Translations under genes and position numbers: made by a program
Source of the DNA: Nitratiruptor sp.
GTDB lineage: Bacteria > Campylobacterota > Campylobacteria > Campylobacterales > Nitratiruptoraceae
DNA length: 64,000 nt
Reading direction: 5' to 3'
Assembly: GCA_015494535.1 (NCBI GenBank)
Contig: WGBC01000026.1
Coordinates: 1 to 64,000 of the forward strand
Part shown: one piece after another, positions 46,162 to 55,570 of the stretch
Layout of the letters: each line of letters begins with the position of its first letter
How positions within the stretch are numbered: the first letter of the stretch is position 1
The notes under the pieces: generated by a model
The model's input: only the letters and a program-made list of their open reading frames with translations
Databases searched by the model: none
Told to the model about the DNA's origin: nothing

Positions 46162-48721
46162 AATGTAAAATTACAGGCTCCGAGTAGTTTGGCACATCAT
46201 CATAGCTAAAGACGGCGTAGAATTTGGCTATTTTGGTATTGCCAAAGTTATCATAAGTATACTCATCTTTTCCGGCATAGAGTTTCACGCCATCGTACGG
46301 ATTGCGTGGCGGATGAAATCTGTTGCGCACCACATAGGCACCTACGAAATCTTTATCTTTTGGATTCTTCCAAGTTAACTTCACCATACCCTTTTCAACC
46401 GTAGCTTTTATATCGCTTACAGGTGCTACTGGCTTTTTTCGTCTTTTTATATATTTGACTACTAGTTTCACCTCATGCTCGCTCATCCTGTCGTACCAGT
46501 CTATGATATGATCCTTCGTGGCGGATGCCAAAGTTGGATGGATGATGAACGAAACTGGGCGATTTTGGGCGTGAAACTCTTCTAATGCGATCTTGCTAGC
46601 GGTATCGAACAAAAAGTAGTGCACGCTGCTTTTTTGCAGATCCTCCTCGCTCACCTCGTAGTCGATAAAGCCAAGAGATTTTCTTTTGTGGATATGATCG
46701 TAATCTATTTTTTCAAGATCCACAAACTCAATCAAGTAGCGGATATCCTCGCTGCTTTTTACGATCTTTTTGCTCTGAATCTTGATATAAGCTTCTGTGA
46801 TGACAGTTTTTTCAGGATCAGGTAAAAGGCCAAGATCAAACTCCATATACCCATACACTACTCTGCCCTCTTTGTCAAATCCGCAGCGAAGCCTATCTAC
46901 GACTATTCCCTCTTGCGAGATGGTTTTGAGCTGCAGTGGGGCGATTTCTGCTTCTACTGGAGGGATGGTATATTTGATGTCAAGATGTGGGCGATAGTGG
47001 ATCCCGCCACCAAATGGTCCATAGCCAAGATCAAACATCATCATCTGGCTGTCTGCTCCAAGAGGCAGCTTGGTTGGCCCTTGCATACGAAAAAGAACTT
47101 CTTGTTTTTTGAGGCACTCTTGCAAAAGCTTCCTCTCATACTCATTGAGCTCCCAAGTCTTCCAGATCCCTTGTGTGAGCTTTTCGGAAGGGATGGTCTG
47201 ACCAAGGGTCTGGATAACTTTTGCGTTGTGAATCTCCTCAAAACTACTAAGATTTTTTACATCCTCTATGAAGCTAATACTCCACTCTCCATACTTCTCA
47301 ATCTTGACGTTGACGCGATTGAGTGGATAGAGGCTGATGCGAGCCTCTTTGATGATAGCGTTAGGTGGGATGGAATTGAGTTTAAATTTCATCACCCCAT
47401 AGCTGATGCCTAGCGTCTTGTTCACTCCTACAAAAAGAGAATTCTTGCCAAAATGCTCCGCATTTTTTTGGGATTTTTGCGCCACGTAGCCAATCTCTTG
47501 TGGATTGGGGAAGATACTTCGAAAAAACTCATCTCTCTCTAGCTGCGTCATTACCTTTACTTGCGGTGCAAAAGGGCCTTTGAGTTTTGTTATGGAGTCT
47601 ACTGCACGAATATAGTAAAAATAGAGCTTGCCGCTCTTTCTATCTTTGTCGATATAGCTCAAATTGGCGGTTGTCGCTATGAGAGATGGCTCTTTGCAAG
47701 CCTCTTTGTGCTTTTCGTTGCGATAGATCTCAAAGTAGATATGTGGGCTTGGCTCATACTCCCAGGTAAGCTTGACGCAGTTACTGCCAACCTCTTCAAG
47801 AGTAAAATTCTCCACTCTTGCAGGTGTATTGGAGGAGTAGTTGCAGGCTTGATTAAGCGCATACAAAAGGGCTGGAATATTCTCATCGATCGATTCGCTC
47901 ATATTTTGCAAATAATCTGGTATGTTTCTCGTACCAACCTCCACTACGGTAGCTAAAATCCCTCTAGAGTAGTAATACTCCCTCCCACTGCCACTAATGA
48001 GCTTTGCAGGGGGTTTGCCCCTGTGAATCCCATAGCGCCTTCCTGTTACCTTTTCAATCTCAAAGTTCATATTGGCGCACAGCACATTGAGATCCGTTCC
48101 TTCAATCTCGGCTTCATGGTTGAATTTGTGTGCCGGGAAAAAAACATTACCTTGAGAATGATAATCAAGAGCTATGGTAATGTTTGGATGATTGTCTACA
48201 AACTCTTTGATAGCTCTAGTTTCTGGCTCACTAAATGGCTCAGGACCTCCATAGATGTTTGAGGTGTAGTTTTTGCTTTTTGTCCAGCCCACGCTAAAGT
48301 TTCTATTGAGATCCACTCCGTAGCTGCCATCTGGATTCTTGCGCCTATTTTTTCGCCAAAAGGAGTAGTGTGTCCTGCTATATTCAAATCCATCGGGGTT
48401 GAGCACTGGCACGATGTAGAGCGTATTCTTGGCCAAAGCGCTGATTACTCTCGGATCGCTTTTGTGGTGGGTCAAGAGATAGTCGATAAAAGCAACTGCC
48501 AATTCGTTGCCTATCCACTCTCTTGCGTGAATGGTGCCGGTATATAAAAGGGCAGGTTTGAGATCGGCAAACTCCACATCCAATGAAATCGTAGCCAAAA
48601 TGATATCCCTGTCTTCCCATGTCTTACCAATAGATTGGATCTTAATGAGATGGGGATACTCTTTGACCTTTTGTTTCAAAAATGCAACTGTCTCATCATA
48701 GGATTTATACTGATGTTTCAA
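46151..48721 (-). CDS. M14-family zinc carboxypeptidase with FN3/DNRLRE-like C-terminal modules
   Basis: LLYTGTIHAREWIGNELA (HxxE), YIVPVLNPDGFEYSR, RKNRRKNPDGSYGVDLNRNF, ITIALDYHSQGN, ATVVEVG; no obvious signal peptide (MKHQYKSYDETV). Confidence 0.92.
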   Translation of the reverse strand: MKHQYKSYDETVAFLKQKVKEYPHLIKIQSIGKTWEDRDIILATISLDVEFADLKPALLYTGTIHAREWIGNELAVAFIDYLLTHHKSDPRVISALAKNTLYIVPVLNPDGFEYSRTHYSFWRKNRRKNPDGSYGVDLNRNFSVGWTKSKNYTSNIYGGPEPFSEPETRAIKEFVDNHPNITIALDYHSQGNVFFPAHKFNHEAEIEGTDLNVLCANMNFEIEKVTGRRYGIHRGKPPAKLISGSGREYYYSRGILATVVEVGTRNIPDYLQNMSESIDENIPALLYALNQACNYSSNTPARVENFTLEEVGSNCVKLTWEYEPSPHIYFEIYRNEKHKEACKEPSLIATTANLSYIDKDRKSGKLYFYYIRAVDSITKLKGPFAPQVKVMTQLERDEFFRSIFPNPQEIGYVAQKSQKNAEHFGKNSLFVGVNKTLGISYGVMKFKLNSIPPNAIIKEARISLYPLNRVNVKIEKYGEWSISFIEDVKNLSSFEEIHNAKVIQTLGQTIPSEKLTQGIWKTWELNEYERKLLQECLKKQEVLFRMQGPTKLPLGADSQMMMFDLGYGPFGGGIHYRPHLDIKYTIPPVEAEIAPLQLKTISQEGIVVDRLRCGFDKEGRVVYGYMEFDLGLLPDPEKTVITEAYIKIQSKKIVKSSEDIRYLIEFVDLEKIDYDHIHKRKSLGFIDYEVSEEDLQKSSVHYFLFDTASKIALEEFHAQNRPVSFIIHPTLASATKDHIIDWYDRMSEHEVKLVVKYIKRRKKPVAPVSDIKATVEKGMVKLTWKNPKDKDFVGAYVVRNRFHPPRNPYDGVKLYAGKDEYTYDNFGNTKIAKFYAVFSYDDVPNYSEPVILHYEP

Positions 48722-50126
48722 ACTGCTCCTTTTTAAAGTTTTTCCAAGAATCTAGTAGTTTTTGTAATGTTTTTTCTTTAATGCCTTTGAGCTCAAGCAG
48801 GGCATCTGGATTGTTATCGAGTTCATAAGCAATATTAAACGCATCCATCTGATCCAAAATTTTAGTGGCTTTTTTCTTGCCAAGTCTTTTATGCAAGAAA
48901 GCGATCACATCTTCTTCCTTGACGCTCACTGGTTGCTCATCGCTTGGCTCTTCGAAAATATGCTCCTCATTGGAAACTTTCTCCTCCTTGGTTGGCTTTT
49001 CACTCCAAAAATTTTTGCACTTACTCGTAAAATCCCACTGCTCGCTTGGCCACTCTTCATACTCTCTATCCTCGGTATTGAGCATAGGATACTCTTCATC
49101 AAGCTGCCAAATTTTGTGCTGGGTGCCTTGCTCGTCGAATTTTACCCTATTTAAGAAATATTCTCCATCAAAACTTGGCGTATAGCGCCCAAATGTTATG
49201 TAGCGCATAGTACGCAGCAAACTGCTGTCGATCTTGCCAAGCTCCTCCCAGTTATACACTGGAATATTTGGCTTAGGAAATCTACCACCACTTAATTTCC
49301 ACATCAAATACTGCCCTATCCAATCCCTGATATAAGGAAAGGCAGCAAAAGCAGTAGCGCATTCTAAAATCCTATACTTGCCATCTTCCTTGCCTACAGC
49401 AATATCACACGCCCAATACTCGGCATTAGCGGCTTTACTCACTTTTACGGCCAAATCCAGCACCCCTTTTGGCACGTTCATATAGTCTATACTGCCACCC
49501 TGACTGGTGTTGGTTAGCCAGTGTCCTTCAGGAGGCCTTCGCCAAAAGGCGCATACTGGTTTGTGACCAATGAGCATCACACGAATATCGGCGCTCATCG
49601 GTACGAAATCTTGCACGTAGATTGGGCAGTACTTCTTCTCTTCCAAAAGCTTCTTGGCCTCCTCATAGCTATCCACCTTATGCACGTAGTAGCCTCCATA
49701 GTTGCTTGGCCCATAGCTTCTTTTGATAATTTTTGGATATGTGGTGGTGCGCAAAAACTCCATTCCCTCCTCTTTGTCATAAAAGATATAAGTTTTTGGC
49801 ACGGGAATATCATATTTCCAGCAAAATCTAGTCACATTCTCTTTGGATTTGTTGGCAAACTGCGCATCGAGCGAGGGTATGAAGCGTACGTTTGGCAGCT
49901 TCTTTGCAATCTTTCTAAACGTCTCGTAGGCGGTAGCTGGAATGTTGCCGATGAGTACATCGATCTTTTTCTTTTTTACCTCTTTGATAAATCTCTCCTC
50001 ATCACCCTTCCAGTGATAGACAACCGTCTCGATTTTGTCAGGCCAACCGCGAAAGTTGCTCCTATCGAAAAATCTCAATACATAATCTAAATACAAAAGT
50101 CCTATTTTTGGTAATTTTTTAGCCAT
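48705..50126 (-). CDS. RimK-like ATP-grasp ligase with C-terminal HhH-like tail
   Basis: YPKIIKRSYGPSNYGGYYVHKVDS...CPIYVQDFVPMSADIRVMLIG...EYWACDIAVGKEDGKYRILECATAFAAFPYI; tail LELKGIKEKTLQKLLDSW. Confidence 0.82.
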   Translation of the reverse strand: MAKKLPKIGLLYLDYVLRFFDRSNFRGWPDKIETVVYHWKGDEERFIKEVKKKKIDVLIGNIPATAYETFRKIAKKLPNVRFIPSLDAQFANKSKENVTRFCWKYDIPVPKTYIFYDKEEGMEFLRTTTYPKIIKRSYGPSNYGGYYVHKVDSYEEAKKLLEEKKYCPIYVQDFVPMSADIRVMLIGHKPVCAFWRRPPEGHWLTNTSQGGSIDYMNVPKGVLDLAVKVSKAANAEYWACDIAVGKEDGKYRILECATAFAAFPYIRDWIGQYLMWKLSGGRFPKPNIPVYNWEELGKIDSSLLRTMRYITFGRYTPSFDGEYFLNRVKFDEQGTQHKIWQLDEEYPMLNTEDREYEEWPSEQWDFTSKCKNFWSEKPTKEEKVSNEEHIFEEPSDEQPVSVKEEDVIAFLHKRLGKKKATKILDQMDAFNIAYELDNNPDALLELKGIKEKTLQKLLDSWKNFKKEQFETSV

Positions 50127-51018
50127 TTTTGATCCTTTTTTGTATAAGTTCTACAATTTTTTCTATTTTTTTGTCATTGAAATTAAGTCCCATCTTCTCT
50201 TGCTCAGGCGTTGCAAACGCTGGAATACCATTGACTTCCAAGACAATATACTCTTCATGCTCCCTATCATAAATGATATCCACTCCTGCAATCTCTATAT
50301 CAATTGCCTTAGCAGCCCTTTTAGCAAGTTCAATCACTTCATCCTCACACTCTCGTAAAATCACGCTGCCACCACTAGTCACATTGGTTCTCCAATCACC
50401 ATCCTTTGCTTTTCTGCCATAACATGCAATAAATTCGCCATCCACGATGTCCACTCTATAATCGCTCCCATCGTAATCTATGAACTTTTCGATATAGAAA
50501 AAGCGCAGATCCGTTTGGTTGAGAAACGGCAAGATCATATCGAGCTTATCCTTGCTATCCACCAGCGCCATACCCATGCCACCCCAACCATCGACCGTCT
50601 TAAATACCGCTTTGCCCCACTCCAAGACTTTATTGCGAATCGTCTCCACATCCTCTCTGTGGCACAAAAAATAGTCAGCTGTCTTGATGCCGGCATTTCT
50701 TAGTACGTCGTTGGTTTTGAATTTGTCTTCGCTGATGTTGAAGGCTCTAAAATTGTTGATGCATGGCACATGCCTATCAAGTGCTTCATAAAGATAGACT
50801 TGATATTTGGTTTGCTCGCCCGCATTGTAACTAAAAAAGCAATCAAGCTCATACATGTTTATGCCATTTAAGAGCAGCTTCCCGCTCTCAGCCACCGCAT
50901 GGCGAAGATTGAGGCCAGTCGAGACAATATGACCATACTCTTGCAGCCTATCGACTATCTTTTTTTGGATGATATCCCCACCCCCATTTTGATACATCCA
51001 GATGCCTATATGCGCCAT
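50119..51018 (-). CDS. RimK-like ATP-grasp ligase
   Basis: VLEWGKAVFKTVDGWGGMGMALV...FFYIEKFIDYDGSDYRVDIVDGEFIACYGRKAKDGDWRTNVTSGGSV...AGVDIIYDREHEEYIVLEVNGIPAF. Confidence 0.88.
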   Translation of the reverse strand: MAHIGIWMYQNGGGDIIQKKIVDRLQEYGHIVSTGLNLRHAVAESGKLLLNGINMYELDCFFSYNAGEQTKYQVYLYEALDRHVPCINNFRAFNISEDKFKTNDVLRNAGIKTADYFLCHREDVETIRNKVLEWGKAVFKTVDGWGGMGMALVDSKDKLDMILPFLNQTDLRFFYIEKFIDYDGSDYRVDIVDGEFIACYGRKAKDGDWRTNVTSGGSVILRECEDEVIELAKRAAKAIDIEIAGVDIIYDREHEEYIVLEVNGIPAFATPEQEKMGLNFNDKKIEKIVELIQKRIKNG

Positions 51019-51069
51019 TAGGAGTCCTTTAAGATGTTTTAATCTATAATACAAAAAAGTTGATTAAGG

Positions 51070-52164
51070 ATGAGTAAAATGGGATACGATTTTAGTGAGT
51101 TGGCAGAAATTATCAATATCAATTCCTACACCAAAAATAAAGCTGGCGTGGACGAAAATGGAAAGATATTTCGAGAAAAATTTGAAGCGCTGGGGTTTAC
51201 AACCACCATTTTTGAAAGAGAAGAGTTTGGCAATCATTTATGGTTCAAATCCAAACATAAAGATGGCAAGAAGATGCTGCTTCTTGGGCATATTGATACC
51301 GTTTTCCCTCCCGGCAGCTTCGAAGATTTCAGTGAAGATGAGGAGTGGATATACGGGCCCGGAGTGTGCGATATGAAAGGCGGGATATTTGTAATGTTGG
51401 AGGCTCTTAGAGCTCAAGAAAAAATATATAACATCGATGTCTTTTTAGTAACTGATGAAGAGATTGGCAGCGACGACTCAAGAGAGCTTACCTACTCATT
51501 GGCTAGAGAGTATGAGTATTGTCTAGTATTCGAAGCGGCAGGTAGAAATGACGAGATAGTGACGGCGAGAAAAGGTATCGGCACCTTTACAATCGAAATC
51601 AAGGGCAAAGCCGCTCATGCAGGCAACTGCTACACACAAGGCGTAGATGCCAATAAAGAGGCGGCCCATAAGCTTTTGGCACTCTCGCACCTTACAGACT
51701 TGGCTGCTGGGACGACTCTGAATGTTGGCAAAATAGAGGGCGGTATTGGTGCAAATACCATTAGCCCAGAGGCAAAACTCCTCTTTGAAGCCCGTTTCAC
51801 CACCACAAAAGAGCGCGATAGGGTCTTGCAAGAGATTACAGAGATCACCAATACATCCTTCGTGGATGGCAGCAGTGCGACGCTTGGAGGAGGTCTGCAA
51901 AGAGACGTGATGGAAGAAAACCAAAAGCAGCTGCAATTTATCAAAGAATTAGAAAAGTGGAGCGGTAGCAAACTTCTTACAGAGAGACGTGGAGGTGGGA
52001 GCGACGCGAATATTGCGGCAAGTGCCGGCGCAATTACGCTCGATGGCTTTGGACCCTTTGGGGATGGGGATCATACCATACATGAGAGGGCTAGCAAAAA
52101 GAGCTATCTTAATAGAATTGAGCTGGTAAGCAAAATTTTTAGAGGATTTATGGCAAATATTTAG
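51070..52164 (+). CDS. M20-family metallopeptidase (carboxypeptidase G2/ArgE-like)
   Basis: MLLLGHIDTVFPPG, GPGVCDMKGGIFVMLEAL, VTDEEIGSDDSR, KGKAAHAGNCYTQGVDANKEAAHKL. Confidence 0.92.
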   Translation: MSKMGYDFSELAEIININSYTKNKAGVDENGKIFREKFEALGFTTTIFEREEFGNHLWFKSKHKDGKKMLLLGHIDTVFPPGSFEDFSEDEEWIYGPGVCDMKGGIFVMLEALRAQEKIYNIDVFLVTDEEIGSDDSRELTYSLAREYEYCLVFEAAGRNDEIVTARKGIGTFTIEIKGKAAHAGNCYTQGVDANKEAAHKLLALSHLTDLAAGTTLNVGKIEGGIGANTISPEAKLLFEARFTTTKERDRVLQEITEITNTSFVDGSSATLGGGLQRDVMEENQKQLQFIKELEKWSGSKLLTERRGGGSDANIAASAGAITLDGFGPFGDGDHTIHERASKKSYLNRIELVSKIFRGFMANI

Positions 52165-52559
52165 CCTCTATTCCACTTTTTGCGCAGCTCCTGCTGACGC
52201 TTTATGAAGTTTTTAATTAAGGATGAAGTATCAAAGCCCAGCTTTTCTCGCATCTCATCCACATCCAGCCCGCACGCCTCTACCGCCCTTTGCATTAAAT
52301 GCTCGTTTTCTAGTAGCAGATGTGGCTCGATTTTATGGCTTTTGAGATACTTGAAGAGTCTTTTTACATCCTTTTCATCAATCTCTCTATCTTTTAGAAG
52401 ATATTGGAAGTGTTTAAACTCCACTTTTCTTTTTCGCCAGCTATAATAGAGTGCGGCTATGGCAAAAAGAAGCATAAAAACAGCCAAGATAGCAAGAGCT
52501 TTGATAATACTCTCGCTATCTTGCGAATACCGAAAATGGCGTGCAATCTCTTCAAACAT
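52161..52559 (-). CDS. Membrane-anchored hypothetical protein
   Basis: TM IIKALAILAVFMLLFAIAALYYSW then soluble domain; directly downstream of htpX. Confidence 0.55.
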   Translation of the reverse strand: MFEEIARHFRYSQDSESIIKALAILAVFMLLFAIAALYYSWRKRKVEFKHFQYLLKDREIDEKDVKRLFKYLKSHKIEPHLLLENEHLMQRAVEACGLDVDEMREKLGFDTSSLIKNFIKRQQELRKKWNRG

Positions 52560-52561
52560 AT

Positions 52562-53440
52562 TTATACTTCATAGCCCATTTTCTGCGCAACCTCTTTGAT
52601 GTGCGCAAGTCTCTTCTCAATTGGTGGGTGCGATGCGAAAAGATCCATAAATCCCACAATACCAAAAGCCTTCATATCGCTAGGAAGTGCAATCTGCTCT
52701 TTTGGAATCTGGCCTAGCTTTGCCAAAGCGTAGTAGATGCCTCTTGGACCATCTAAGCGAACCGCTCCTTCATCCGCTTTATACTCTCTATATCTGCTAA
52801 ACCACATGGCAAGCATGGTTGCGAATATGGTAAGAGCGATTTCAAGAGCAAAACTGATAGCCATATAAGCCATAGGAGACGGATTGCCCTCTTCATCCTT
52901 TGGCGCTAGGATATTTGCTAGGAGGCGAGAGAAGAAAAAAACGAAGGTATTGAGCACGCCTTGCAAAAGCGTCATGGTTACCATATCGCCATGCTTGATA
53001 TGGCTAATCTCATGCGCCAATACGCCCTCCACCTCTTCCGGACTCATGAGTTCCAATAGACTTGTGGATACCGCCACAAGTGCATCGTTTCTATTCCACC
53101 CTGTAGCAAAGGCGTTTGGCGGCCCATCGAAGATCCCCACTTCCGGCCTACCAATACCTGCCTCGTCGGCAAGCTTGTAAACCGTACTAACTAACCACTC
53201 TTCAGTAGCGTTGCTTGGCTGCTCAATCACCCGCACACCCATATGCATCTTTGCCATCCATTTGGAGAGAAAAAGGCTAATAAGCGCACCGCTAAATCCC
53301 ACGATAAACGAAAGTATTAATAGTCCGCTTGTAGTAGAGTGATCTAGCCTAATACCAAAAAAGGCTTCAAGAACAAAAATCGTCAAATATATGGAAGCCA
53401 TCACGGCCAAGTTCATCAATATAAAGAGAACTATTCCCAT
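52562..53440 (-). CDS. htpX: Protease HtpX
   Basis: VEGVLAHEISHIKHGDMVTMTLLQGVLN (HExxH), FATGWNRNDALVAVSTSLLELMS, REYKADEGAV. Confidence 0.96.
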   Translation of the reverse strand: MGIVLFILMNLAVMASIYLTIFVLEAFFGIRLDHSTTSGLLILSFIVGFSGALISLFLSKWMAKMHMGVRVIEQPSNATEEWLVSTVYKLADEAGIGRPEVGIFDGPPNAFATGWNRNDALVAVSTSLLELMSPEEVEGVLAHEISHIKHGDMVTMTLLQGVLNTFVFFFSRLLANILAPKDEEGNPSPMAYMAISFALEIALTIFATMLAMWFSRYREYKADEGAVRLDGPRGIYYALAKLGQIPKEQIALPSDMKAFGIVGFMDLFASHPPIEKRLAHIKEVAQKMGYEV

Positions 53441-53500
53441 TTACCCTCCTCTTTTTTGTTTTTAGTGATTGTAGCGAAAAAAGTTAAAACTTTCTGCAAC

Positions 53501-54319
53501 CTATATACCACTTTTTTTGCTTAAGCAAAAGGCGATTCCTTTTTCGTAATAGGCAGCCTCATTGATAAATACCCCATAACATGCATCCCTATCAAAAAAA
53601 TACTCCTTCTCATCAAATCCCAAAAATATCGGATCGCCTTTATGCAATAGTTGATAATCCCTACCAGCAAACTCTGGATGGATCATGGCTGCAATCTCGC
53701 CATCTTTTCTTGGAAAATCGATTGTATCAAATATATCATAGCACTCTACCTCTTCATCCATACTCTCCTCTTTTTGCAAAATATCAAGAGCTCTGTGCAC
53801 CACTTTTAAAGTTTTAAAAAAAAGTTCACTATCCAAAACCCCTTGGCATATTGGGCCAACTTCAATAGTGATGGAGGCTGGCACAATGGAGTTGATAAAT
53901 GCCCCCTCATCGGTGGAAAACCAGCGCAAAATCCTCACTTCCTCAAATTCGCTAGCTAAAATCTTGGCCACGTTTTCACTGAGCTTCTCTTGAGAGCTGA
54001 GCACGATGGTGATGCCCATATTTGCGGTCGTGGTATGCAAATCTATCAAAAAGTCGCAATCTCTCAAACGATCCTTTATCACTTTTGCCCTCTCAAACTC
54101 ATAAATATGGCTGTCTTGCATAAGCTTGGCTTTATCAAATGATCTGTTAAGATCGTAGTCTATATATCTTCTGCACTCCTTGATAGCTTTTGGATTTGCC
54201 AAAAGGAGATCTAGTTGCAATTCTTTGGGGCTCAATCCATCACTTTGCAGCTTTTTGACTAGATACACTCCCAAAAGCTCATTGCCATGCACGCCGCCAC
54301 TAATTGTTACACGCATCAT
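53501..54319 (-). CDS. Aspartoacylase/succinylglutamate desuccinylase-family (AstE/AspA-like) zinc hydrolase
   Basis: VTISGGVHGNELLGVYLVKKL (HGNE), LANPKAIKECRRYIDYDLNRSF, DFLIDLHTTTANMG. Confidence 0.88.
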   Translation of the reverse strand: MMRVTISGGVHGNELLGVYLVKKLQSDGLSPKELQLDLLLANPKAIKECRRYIDYDLNRSFDKAKLMQDSHIYEFERAKVIKDRLRDCDFLIDLHTTTANMGITIVLSSQEKLSENVAKILASEFEEVRILRWFSTDEGAFINSIVPASITIEVGPICQGVLDSELFFKTLKVVHRALDILQKEESMDEEVECYDIFDTIDFPRKDGEIAAMIHPEFAGRDYQLLHKGDPIFLGFDEKEYFFDRDACYGVFINEAAYYEKGIAFCLSKKSGI

Positions 54320-54363
54320 ATTCCTTTTGCTTTTTTTGTATAATAGCAAGAAAAAGAGGTTTG

Positions 54364-55551
54364 ATGAATAGTTACAGGCTGCTTTTTGAATCCGAATACG
54401 AAGACGTGATAGAAAAACTAAAAAGCGAGAGGGATCGAAACATCACCGGCTACTACGATCTGCCTTTTGATTCCATCAAGCTTCCAAAAAAAGATTTTCA
54501 AGAAATCGTACTTATTGGCATAGGGGGCTCATCTCTTGGAACAAGAGCAATTGATAGCTTCTTGCGCTTAAAACGCAAAGCCAAAAAGATCCACTACCTG
54601 GACAATCCCGATCCCGTCGCATTCAAAAATAAATTAAGCAGAATAGATCCCACAAATTCCCTTTTCATTCTCATCTCGAAATCCGGTACCACATTAGAGA
54701 CCATTACGCAGTTTAAAGCCCTCTTACATTACTTCAATCTTGATTTATCCCAAGATGCCAAGAGATTCATCTTCATTACAGACAGAGACTCCGCCCTTGA
54801 CAAACTAGCCAAAAAGTACCAAATCGAATACTTTTCTATTCCCAAAAACGTTGGCGGCAGGTTTTCTGTTCTTAGCAATGTAGGTATGATTCCCTTGGGG
54901 CTTGCGGGCTATGAAATAGAAAAGATCCTCTATGGAGCCAAGTTTTTCATGCAGCGCTTCTTCGCTAAAAAAGAGACAACTATTCTCAAAAAGGCCTCGT
55001 TTCTAGCCAAAAATTGGCAACAGTATCCAATGAACGTGCTCTTTTCCTATGCTAATGAGCTGGAAAACTTCAATAAGTGGTATATGCAGCTATGGGGTGA
55101 GTCTTTGGGCAAAATCGATGCGCACGGCCAATCGGTAGGGCTTACGCCAATTACGCTGATAGGTCCCAGAGATCAGCACTCCTTCTTGCAGCTTCTAGCC
55201 CAAGGGCCAATCGATAAGAGCGTAACGTTTCTAAGGATCGCAAATTTCGAAGAGGATCTGCTCATCCCAAACTGCAGCTTGCCATATCTTGAGAGCACCG
55301 ATTTTATCAATGGACTCACCTTCGGCCAGATGGTAAATGAGCAAGCCAAAGCCACCATGAAGAGCCTCAAAAAGCGCAATATGCCAATCGATGAGATAAT
55401 CCTGCCTTGCATCAACGAAGAGAGTATCGGGGAGCTTATCGTCTATTTCGAGCTGCTCACTTCCAGCGTGGGAGCGCTCTTAGAAATTAATACCTACGAT
55501 CAGCCAGGGGTTGAAGAGGGCAAAAGGATTTTGCGCGAAACTATCGGCTAA
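54364..55551 (+). CDS. pgi: Glucose-6-phosphate isomerase
   Basis: IVLIGIGGSSLGTRAID, FILISKSGTTLETITQFKAL, GGRFSVLSNVGMIPLGLAG, QHSFLQLLAQGP. Confidence 0.94.
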   Translation: MNSYRLLFESEYEDVIEKLKSERDRNITGYYDLPFDSIKLPKKDFQEIVLIGIGGSSLGTRAIDSFLRLKRKAKKIHYLDNPDPVAFKNKLSRIDPTNSLFILISKSGTTLETITQFKALLHYFNLDLSQDAKRFIFITDRDSALDKLAKKYQIEYFSIPKNVGGRFSVLSNVGMIPLGLAGYEIEKILYGAKFFMQRFFAKKETTILKKASFLAKNWQQYPMNVLFSYANELENFNKWYMQLWGESLGKIDAHGQSVGLTPITLIGPRDQHSFLQLLAQGPIDKSVTFLRIANFEEDLLIPNCSLPYLESTDFINGLTFGQMVNEQAKATMKSLKKRNMPIDEIILPCINEESIGELIVYFELLTSSVGALLEINTYDQPGVEEGKRILRETIG

Positions 55552-55570
55552 AGCCAGCAGAAGCTGGCTT
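55551..55570. terminator. Hairpin between convergent pgi and metE
   Basis: AAGCCAGC-AGAA-GCTGGCTT, perfect 8-bp arms. Confidence 0.55.
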
